From an uncultured Porphyromonadaceae bacterium (GTDB lineage Bacteria; Bacteroidota; Bacteroidia; Bacteroidales; Muribaculaceae): DNA of 6,561 nt. Position numbers and translations under genes: made by a program. Shown one piece after another: positions 1-5,244 of the stretch (its first letter is position 1; each line of letters begins with the position of its first letter). The notes below the pieces were generated by a model. It had not been told where the DNA came from and ran no database searches. It saw nothing but the letters and a program-made list of their open reading frames with translations. The DNA lies in assembly GCA_900548705.1 (NCBI GenBank), contig URLF01000114.1, positions 1 to 6,561 of the forward strand. The letters are read 5' to 3'.

Positions 1-875
1 CCGGTCAGGGAGAGGAATCCCCTGTCCTGGCCCGACATTATCGACGCGCCGACGATTGCGCCGACGGCGAAGTTGCCGCTGATTTCCGAGTCCTTCATCC
101 GGATTCCGGAGATGGCGGCATTGTGGACGAATCCGAACAGCCCGACTCCGGCGGTGTGGGGCCGGTCGATGAGCAAGTGGGTCATTCCGCATCCTTTGTA
201 ATGGCCACGGAACGGCCGGGTGGTCGACGCGCCTATCGGGAGCCATCCGTAGCGCTTGTCGGCCTGGAGCGAGGCCTGGTACATATCGATGTCTACCGTC
301 TGCTCGAAATATGTGTCTTTGGTTATAAGGCCGTTGGTCTCCTCGCTGTTGACATACTGGGCGAGTTTCATCAGGTGATGGTAAGACTCGATTCGGTATG
401 GATTCTCGGCTGTTCCCTCCCCGAAGAGGTCTATCCCCTCGTCGTAGCTGTCAAGTACGGTGATTGTCCCGTCGCTGACGCAGACCCTCGCGCCGAGTCC
501 GTATTGCGAGACAGGAAACTCCTCGGCGAACGACGCGAGTTCGGGATTTTCGGCGGTGGCGTATTCGAGATAGAGCATCTCATATTCCCCGTCGGCCAGT
601 CCGGTGTCGAGCTGGAAACTGGAGATTTCCCCATTTCGGGAATGGTTGCCTTTACGCGATATGATGCTCCCGTCAGGGGCTTTCAGCTTCAGGGTGAAAT
701 CACGGTAGGTGAAACCTTTCACCTCCGGGCCGAATGTGAAATGGCCGGTCGGGCCGACATAGTTGTCAATGGCTTCCCCCTCCGAGGGCTGTTGTTGTGG
801 CAGGTCATCACTGCAGGATGCAAGCAGGCCGGCCACGACGATGAATGGCGCAAGTAAGCGATGGATTGGTTTCAT
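1..875 (-). CDS. GLUG-repeat surface lipoprotein, 3' end outside window
   Basis: The frame is open from an ATG at 875 to the left edge, giving 291 codons with no stop, so the C-terminus is missing. Residues 1-20 are a lipoprotein signal peptide (MKPIHRLLAP, then a hydrophobic stretch ending LLAS) and Cys21 is the predicted lipidated residue. The next residues, S-D-D, resemble the acidic lipoprotein export signal that sends Bacteroidota lipoproteins to the outer face of the outer membrane. Residues about 40-140 look beta-rich and Ig-like. From about 153 the pattern GTAENPYRI, then YF.QTVDIDM, WLPIG, PFRGHYKG and GLFGFV.NAAISG is typical of bacteroidal proteins with GLUG motifs, and residues about 264-286 (SEISGNFAVGAIVGA) are a GLUG-like repeat. 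These proteins are expected to form a right-handed beta-helix on the cell surface. Adhesion or matrix binding is a guess. The gene lies 76 bases behind a membrane-bound AraC-type regulator gene that may control it. The start is well supported by the signal peptide. Confidence 0.85.
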   Translation of the reverse strand, partial: MKPIHRLLAPFIVVAGLLASCSDDLPQQQPSEGEAIDNYVGPTGHFTFGPEVKGFTYRDFTLKLKAPDGSIISRKGNHSRNGEISSFQLDTGLADGEYEMLYLEYATAENPELASFAEEFPVSQYGLGARVCVSDGTITVLDSYDEGIDLFGEGTAENPYRIESYHHLMKLAQYVNSEETNGLITKDTYFEQTVDIDMYQASLQADKRYGWLPIGASTTRPFRGHYKGCGMTHLLIDRPHTAGVGLFGFVHNAAISGIRMKDSEISGNFAVGAIVGASIMSGQDRGFLSLT

Positions 876-879
876 ATCG

Positions 880-887
880 CAAAATTA
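880..887 (-). promoter_or_regulatory. Bacteroidota -7 element of the lipoprotein gene
   Basis: On the minus strand these bases read TAATTTTG, matching the Bacteroidota -7 consensus TAnnTTTG. The box ends only four bases before the ATG at 875, so a transcript starting there would have almost no leader. At the expected -33 position (about 908-911) the minus strand reads CCCC, not TTTG. The promoter should therefore be weak unless an activator helps, which fits the direct repeat just upstream. The TSS position is inferred. Confidence 0.5.
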
Positions 888-920
888 CCCCGAATGCCTG
901 TCTTTGAGGGGGAAAGGAGG

Positions 921-952
921 GCGACAATTTCGGGGCAAGACGCGACAATTTC
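921..952 (-). repeat. 11-bp direct repeat with 21-bp period, candidate operator
   Basis: The minus-strand sequence GAAATTGTCGC occurs exactly at 942-952 and again at 921-931, separated by 10 bases. The 21-bp period is two helical turns, so both copies face the same side of the DNA. AraC-family proteins have two HTH motifs per subunit and often bind tandem half-sites with this spacing. The upstream copy touches the last base of the regulator stop codon (952). The downstream copy lies about 46-56 bases before the presumed lipoprotein transcript start. The repeat is seen directly; its role as an operator is inferred. Confidence 0.55.
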
Positions 953-2466
953 TATTTTCCCCGCGCCAGAGAGCGATAACGCGAGGGTGGCATGGCGTAA
1001 CGGTCGGAGAATGTGCGCTGGAATGTGCGAAGTGTGCCGAAGCCCAGACGGGTGGCGATTTCGGTGAGGGTCTCGGTCGAATCCGACTCAAGTACCCGCC
1101 GTGCCTCGTCGAGACGGTGGCCGTTTATGTAGGCTAAGACTGTCGTGCCGCGAGCCTCGCGTATCACCCGGGCGATGGTTTCGGGAGTAAGCCCGGTGGC
1201 GTGTGCCAGTTCCTGCCTTCCGAAAGAGGGATCGGTGTAGGGACGCTCTGTCATTATGTGGCGGTCAAGCCTTTCGATGTCGCTTTCCTTGGGCGGTTGG
1301 GCGGAGGGGAGAGGAATGGAGGCAGGTTGCCGGTCGAGCTCGCGCAGGCGTTCGACAAGCAGGCGGTTGCGCTTGCGTTGGCCATATGCCGCGGTCAGGG
1401 AGACAACCAGCAGTATGAGCAGCAGCAGGGTGATGCCCCCTAAGCCAATCAGGCGGTAGCGTGATGCCCGTTGATGTTCCAGGGCCAGTTCGGTATGGTA
1501 GAGGGCTGTAAGGTCGGCGAGCTGGTTGCTGACCTGCTCGGTGGCGAGGGAGTCGCGCAGCAGGGCGTGACGTTCGTAGTCGGCCACACTCTCGTCGTCA
1601 CGTCCGGCCATATGCAGTATGGCGGCTCGGAGTTTCATGTCGTTGAGGTAGAACCATGGGAAATCGGAATGGGTGGCCAGTAAGGTGTCGATGGCAGCGA
1701 GCGCGGCGGGGTAATTGCCGCTACGGGCTTCGGCCAAGGCACGGGCGTTGTAGTAATGCTCATATGCCCTTGCGGGGAGGGCCGGATTGATTATGGCTGC
1801 CGCGCTGTCGAGGAGCAACGCCGCCCGGCGGTTATCCGATTCCTCTTGGGCGCGGAATGCAAGGGCGGTGACGATGAAATGTCGCGAGGGTTCATCCCAT
1901 CCTTTCCTACGCCAGTGGTCGACAGCCCTGATGTAGCGCCGACGCGCGTCAGAGACAGTCGCCGTGTCGCCTGCCTGCGTTCCGACGATAACGCGCCATT
2001 CATTGATGCTCGCTCCGGTAGAGAAGGTGTTGAGACTTATGCGGAAGTCAGGTGTGAGGGAGAGGGCAGTGTCGAGTTCAGCCATCGCGCGGGAGGGCTG
2101 GGAGAGTTTGTAGAACATCTGTCCGCGGACACGATGGCTCATCGCCCTCGCGGTGGGGTTGCCGGCATCACTGGCTTCCTCCTCCATCCTACGCGCCACG
2201 GCGTCGGCTTCGGCAAACCGGTTTTCGCTGAAAAGCTGGTCGACAAGCACATTCTGCGCCGCGAAATAATAGTCGTCATGTCCGCCCGCGCCAAGGCTGT
2301 CGGCTAAGGCTGTTATCCGGCTGACGGTCAGTTTCCCCTGAGGGTGGAGATTGCGCAGGGACTGGACTCTCAGCACCATCTCCTTGCGGGCCGAATCGGT
2401 GTCGCAGGCAGCTCCCGCGAGAGCGACCGACACCATTGCCACGATGAAGACCAGTGAACGAAACAT
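952..2466 (-). CDS. Membrane-spanning TPR / AraC-type transcriptional regulator
   Basis: The 504-residue product is a probable one-component trans-membrane regulator. Residues 1-20 form a signal peptide ending AGAA before Cys21; the G at -3 makes a lipobox doubtful, so cleavage by signal peptidase I is also possible. Residues about 30-330 are alpha-helical with degenerate TPR-like units, for example RAMAELDTALSLTPD (126-140) and NYPAALAAIDTLLATHSDF (251-269). A single membrane helix spans about 339-360 and is followed by QRKRNR, placing the C-terminus in the cytoplasm. Residues about 397-500 are an AraC-type domain with two HTH motifs: LAHATGLTPETIARVIREA (420-438) and LTEIATRLGF...TFQRTFSDRY (467-490). 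The layout resembles hybrid two-component systems of Bacteroidota but has no kinase or receiver domain, so the periplasmic TPR part probably passes its signal straight to the DNA-binding part. Its ligand is unknown. The lipoprotein gene just downstream is the obvious candidate target. The ATG at 2466 is set by the signal peptide and has no Shine-Dalgarno sequence. Confidence 0.88.
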   Translation of the reverse strand: MFRSLVFIVAMVSVALAGAACDTDSARKEMVLRVQSLRNLHPQGKLTVSRITALADSLGAGGHDDYYFAAQNVLVDQLFSENRFAEADAVARRMEEEASDAGNPTARAMSHRVRGQMFYKLSQPSRAMAELDTALSLTPDFRISLNTFSTGASINEWRVIVGTQAGDTATVSDARRRYIRAVDHWRRKGWDEPSRHFIVTALAFRAQEESDNRRAALLLDSAAAIINPALPARAYEHYYNARALAEARSGNYPAALAAIDTLLATHSDFPWFYLNDMKLRAAILHMAGRDDESVADYERHALLRDSLATEQVSNQLADLTALYHTELALEHQRASRYRLIGLGGITLLLLILLVVSLTAAYGQRKRNRLLVERLRELDRQPASIPLPSAQPPKESDIERLDRHIMTERPYTDPSFGRQELAHATGLTPETIARVIREARGTTVLAYINGHRLDEARRVLESDSTETLTEIATRLGFGTLRTFQRTFSDRYAMPPSRYRSLARGK

Positions 2467-2509
2467 GATTATATGAATTTCAGGAAAAGAAGCTGGTGTA
2501 TCCCCGGCA

Positions 2510-2523
2510 CGTCAGGCCTGACG
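2510..2523. repeat. Perfect 14-bp palindrome at the stop of the small membrane protein gene
   Basis: CGTCAGGCCTGACG is a perfect palindrome covering the last two codons and stop of the upstream small gene, 44 bases before the regulator start. As RNA it could fold into a five-base-pair stem with a GGCC loop. No run of T follows on the minus strand, so it is not a standard terminator. It could be an operator, a processing site or chance. Confidence 0.35.
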
Positions 2524-2997
2524 GAAAATCCGGGAGGAGCGTAGCCCCGGACGGTTCATGAAGGTGAGGGCGGTGAAGGAGGATGTGGTGTCGGAGTTGA
2601 ATTTCAGATGGTAGCGTTCGTGGGCGAGTCCTTCGAGCAGGTAGACGGCGGTGTTGACCGGCTTGATTTCGGAGGATAGGAGCGCACGGGAGGCGGGGGT
2701 GATCCGTTCCTCGGCGGTGATGTCGAATCCCTTTCGGGTGAGGGCCAGGGTGACAGTGGCGGCGGAGTCGAGGTTGTCGGGTAGGCCGACGCGGGTGATT
2801 TTGACAGTGCCGTCAGGTAGGCATTCGATTTCGATACGGGGGGAGTGGTCGGTAAGCGCGGGGGCGTAAGACAGCACTCCCTCGGCGAAGCTTGTCTCCA
2901 CAGGGCCGTGGCCCGAGGGCATGGCCATCAGGCCGACCGCGATGGCGGCCACCAGGAGGATTATGACGTAAAACTCTACGGAGTGAAGAAATTCCAT
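2512..2997 (-). CDS. Small membrane-anchored protein of unknown function
   Basis: I do not recognise a family for this 161-residue protein. An N-terminal hydrophobic helix spans residues about 8-26 (FYVIILLVAAIAVGLMAM) with no lipobox cysteine, so it is probably an uncleaved signal anchor. Residues about 50-160 alternate polar and hydrophobic positions, as in IEIECLPDGTVKITRVGLP (55-73), TVTLALTRKGFDI (81-93) and RYHLKFN (128-134), which suggests a beta-sandwich, probably in the periplasm. There is no obvious catalytic motif and the only cysteine is C59. The gene starts 25 bases after the mgtE stop with no promoter-like sequence between, so co-transcription with mgtE is likely. That spacing is weak evidence for a link to Mg2+ transport. 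It is followed 45 bases later by the TPR/AraC regulator gene. The GC-rich composition matches its neighbours. Conservation could not be assessed. Confidence 0.8.
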   Translation of the reverse strand: MEFLHSVEFYVIILLVAAIAVGLMAMPSGHGPVETSFAEGVLSYAPALTDHSPRIEIECLPDGTVKITRVGLPDNLDSAATVTLALTRKGFDITAEERITPASRALLSSEIKPVNTAVYLLEGLAHERYHLKFNSDTTSSFTALTFMNRPGLRSSRIFRQA

Positions 2998-3022
2998 AAG
3001 TGGGGAGAAGGGATGGAGGACA

Positions 3023-4384
3023 TCAGGCGAATGCGTTCATCAGCGCGGAGGAGATAAGCATGTAGATAAGCATGCCGATGATGTCGTTGGTGATGGAGAT
3101 GAATGGGCCGGTGGCGAGGGCGGGGTCGATTTTGAAACGCTCAAGGGTCAGGGGGACGAATGTGCCGAATATCGACGCGAACAGCACCACGGCCATCAGC
3201 GACAGGGAGACCGCCAGGGTGGTCGGGTTCCAGGGGGAAAGGCTGAACACGTTGTAGAGGAAGACTATCAGGGAGATGATGAGACCGTTGACCAGTCCGA
3301 CACCTACCTCCTTGAAGAGCTGACGCCCTGTGTCCTTGAGGTCAAGGGAGCCGTTGGCAAGGCCCTGCACGACGATTGCCGACGACTGGATGCCGACATT
3401 GCCGCCCGTGCCGCCAATCATCGGTATGAATAGCGCCATGGCGGGGTTTGTGGCGAAGCCATGCTCGAAATTGCCGAGGATGAGTGAGTTGCCGATGCCG
3501 CCGAGGATTCCGATAAGAAGCCAGGGTAGACGGGCGCGGGTCTGTTGCCAGATGGTGTCGTCAGACTCCACATCCTGCGAGAGACCGGAAGCCAGCTGGT
3601 AGTCGCGCTCGGATGACTCGCGGACGCGGTCCATCACGTCATCGACGGTGATATGACCCACCAGACGACCTATCGAGTCGACAACCGGCATGGCCACAAG
3701 GTCATATTTCTCGAAGTCGATGGCCACCTCGTCGAGGGGCATGTCGGTCTTCACCGCCACGGGGTCGGTCTCCATCACATTCTTGATTTTGGAGACCGAG
3801 GGGTGGGTGATGAGTTTCTTCAGCGGGAGGGTGCCGCGCAGTCGGTCGTCGTTGTCGACGACATAGACGTAATAGACCTCGTCCATGTCCTCGGCCTGCA
3901 TCCTGAGCTGTTTGATGCACTCGGGCATCGACCAGTTCTCGTTGACCACAAGCATCTCGGTACCCATCAGACCACCGGCGGTGTCCTCGTCATATTTGAG
4001 AAGGTCGATGATGTCGCCCGCCTGCTCCACGTCGTCGATGTGGGAGATCACCTCGTCGCGGTCCTCCTTGTCAAGGTCCTGGATGAGGTCAACCGCGTCG
4101 TCGGAGTCGAGATGGTCGATATACAGACGGGCGATTTCCTCGGGGTCCATGTCGCTGAGGAGCTTCCGTCGGTCATCCTCGTCAAGCTCCATCAGCACGG
4201 CGGCGGCCTTGTCGCCATCGAGCAGCTTGTAGAGGTATTCGGCTTGCGACAGGTCGAGGTCCTGATACAGCTCGGCGATGTCGGCCGGGTGCATCTCCTC
4301 CAGCTCACGACGGGCGGCGGCCTCGTCGTGGTCTTCAATGATATGCTTTATTTTTTCGAGAAAATCCTCGTCGAATTCCTTCAT
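3023..4384 (-). CDS. mgtE: Magnesium transporter MgtE
   Basis: The 453-residue product is a full-length MgtE, a homodimeric inner-membrane channel that lets Mg2+ into the cell and is gated by cytoplasmic Mg2+. Residues about 1-130 form the acidic helical N domain, containing the DP.EIARL repeat pattern. Two CBS domains follow, about 137-197 (DTAGGLMGTEMLVV onward) and 199-256 (VMETDPVAVKTDMPLDEVA, then GHITVDDVMDRV), and a linker helix leads to five membrane segments from about 286 to 449. The family signatures are intact: PMIGGTGGNVGIQSS (321-335) and DPALATGPFISITND (420-434). The final Asp434 appears to match the pore aspartate that selects Mg2+ in Thermus MgtE, judged by motif only. The acidic N and CBS faces are expected to bind regulatory Mg2+. 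The gene follows rsmA after 52 bases without a promoter motif, and that gap is too short for an M-box riboswitch, so read-through from rsmA is likely. The ATG start gives the usual length and N-terminus. Confidence 0.97.
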   Translation of the reverse strand: MKEFDEDFLEKIKHIIEDHDEAAARRELEEMHPADIAELYQDLDLSQAEYLYKLLDGDKAAAVLMELDEDDRRKLLSDMDPEEIARLYIDHLDSDDAVDLIQDLDKEDRDEVISHIDDVEQAGDIIDLLKYDEDTAGGLMGTEMLVVNENWSMPECIKQLRMQAEDMDEVYYVYVVDNDDRLRGTLPLKKLITHPSVSKIKNVMETDPVAVKTDMPLDEVAIDFEKYDLVAMPVVDSIGRLVGHITVDDVMDRVRESSERDYQLASGLSQDVESDDTIWQQTRARLPWLLIGILGGIGNSLILGNFEHGFATNPAMALFIPMIGGTGGNVGIQSSAIVVQGLANGSLDLKDTGRQLFKEVGVGLVNGLIISLIVFLYNVFSLSPWNPTTLAVSLSLMAVVLFASIFGTFVPLTLERFKIDPALATGPFISITNDIIGMLIYMLISSALMNAFA

Positions 4385-4436
4385 TGGGAGTAATGCGTGT
4401 GATTGGTTGACGGAGGGGCGGCGCGGGGGGGACGGA

Positions 4437-5207
4437 TTACCCCAGGAGGTTTGTCAGCTCGACAAACTGGGCCACCGAGAGCTGTTCGGGGCGCATGGCC
4501 ATCAGGGGGGAGTCGGGCAATGGTGCGCCGGGAGGGAAGAGGGGCCTGATGGAGTTGCGGATGGTCTTGCGACGCTGGCCGAAAGTGGTCTTGACGACGG
4601 TCTTGAACTTGGCCGGGTCGCAGCCGAGGTCGGTGACATCGTTTCGGACAAGTTTCACGACCCCGGACTTCACCTTGGGGGGAGGATTGAAGACATTCTC
4701 GTCGACGGTGAAGAGGTATTCGACATTGTACCAGGCCTGGAGCAGCACGCTCAGGATGCCCCGCGCCTTGGTGCCGGGAGGGGCGGCCAGACGTTGGGCC
4801 ACCTCCCTCTGGAGCATACCGGTGCAGCAGACGATACGGTCTTTCCAGTTGAGGGCGTGGAAGAATATCTGCGACGAGATATTGTAGGGATAGTTGCCGA
4901 TAAGACAGAACTTCCCGTCGCCGGGGATGAGTTTTCCCAGGTCGAGTTTCAGGAAATCGTCGGCGACGATACGCCCGGCGAGTTCGGGGAAATTGGCCTG
5001 GAGGTATTCGACACTCTCGCTGTCAAGCTCGACAACGGTGACATCGTGGCCCTTGTCGAGCAGGAACCGGGTGAGTACCCCCATTCCGGGGCCTACCTCG
5101 ACCACCGGCAGCCCCTTGTATTCGTCAAGGGTGGACGCAATCCGGTCAGCCACCGACAGGTCGGTGAGGAAATGTTGGCCAAGCGCTTTTTTCGGACGTA
5201 CATTCAT
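4437..5207 (-). CDS. rsmA: 16S rRNA (adenine1518-N6/adenine1519-N6)-dimethyltransferase
   Basis: RsmA (KsgA) uses S-adenosylmethionine to dimethylate two adjacent adenines in the 3'-terminal hairpin of 16S rRNA, a late step in small-subunit assembly whose loss gives kasugamycin resistance. The 256-residue product has all the expected marks: KKALGQHFL (6-14), the SAM-binding loop VEVGPGMGVLT (36-46), acidic Glu60, DDFLKLD (83-89), the catalytic NYPYNIS (105-111, in place of NLPYNIS of Escherichia coli), FNPPPKVKSGVV (173-184) and FGQRRKTIRNSI (209-220). I chose the ATG at 5207. An in-frame TTG at 5243 would add 12 residues, overlap the flippase gene and place the promoter inside the coding region. 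A strong Bacteroidota-type promoter ends five bases before this ATG. The gene is followed by mgtE after 52 bases and the pair probably shares a transcript. Confidence 0.97.
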   Translation of the reverse strand: MNVRPKKALGQHFLTDLSVADRIASTLDEYKGLPVVEVGPGMGVLTRFLLDKGHDVTVVELDSESVEYLQANFPELAGRIVADDFLKLDLGKLIPGDGKFCLIGNYPYNISSQIFFHALNWKDRIVCCTGMLQREVAQRLAAPPGTKARGILSVLLQAWYNVEYLFTVDENVFNPPPKVKSGVVKLVRNDVTDLGCDPAKFKTVVKTTFGQRRKTIRNSIRPLFPPGAPLPDSPLMAMRPEQLSVAQFVELTNLLG

Positions 5208-5212
5208 TAACG

Positions 5213-5244
5213 CAAAGTTAACTTTTTTTCGCGGGTTTGACAAA
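5213..5244 (-). promoter_or_regulatory. Bacteroidota-type promoter of rsmA
   Basis: On the minus strand the -33 box TTTG (5241-5244) and the -7 box TAACTTTG (5213-5220) match the consensus TTTG and TAnnTTTG, with a 20-base spacer. The -7 box overlaps the TAA stop codon of the upstream flippase (5218-5220), so the promoter is embedded in that gene's 3' end. The predicted transcript starts within a few bases of the rsmA ATG at 5207, giving a leaderless or nearly leaderless mRNA. The motif is seen; activity is inferred. Confidence 0.72.

Noticed and set aside
123..857. 244-codon open frame on the plus strand
   Set aside because: It is antisense to the lipoprotein frame, which has a clear signal peptide and GLUG pattern. 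Its product has no recognisable domain, and GC-rich coding DNA often leaves long open antisense frames.
2468..2473. TATAAT on the minus strand just before the regulator ATG
   Set aside because: It matches the enterobacterial -10 box, but the Bacteroidota primary sigma factor uses TAnnTTTG, there is no -33 box, and it lies one base from the start codon.
3052..3074. Tandem 12-bp repeat (AGATAAGCATG twice)
   Set aside because: It encodes the MLIYMLIS stretch in the last membrane helix of MgtE. Short repeats of this sort are expected from repeated hydrophobic codons.
4385..4436. Possible Mg2+-sensing leader or terminator before mgtE (including a run of seven G)
   Set aside because: The gap is only 52 bases, too short for an M-box riboswitch. 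I see no convincing stem-loop with a T run and no TAnnTTTG box.
3653..5210. Long plus-strand open frames (3653-4393 and 4278-5210, up to 310 codons)
   Set aside because: They lie antisense to mgtE and rsmA, both full-length with all family motifs intact. The translated products are low-complexity or repetitive in character and look like mirror frames.
5208..5243. TTG at 5243 as the start of rsmA
   Set aside because: It would add 12 residues before the conserved KKALGQHFL region, overlap the flippase gene and place a consensus promoter inside the coding sequence. The ATG at 5207 gives the normal family length.
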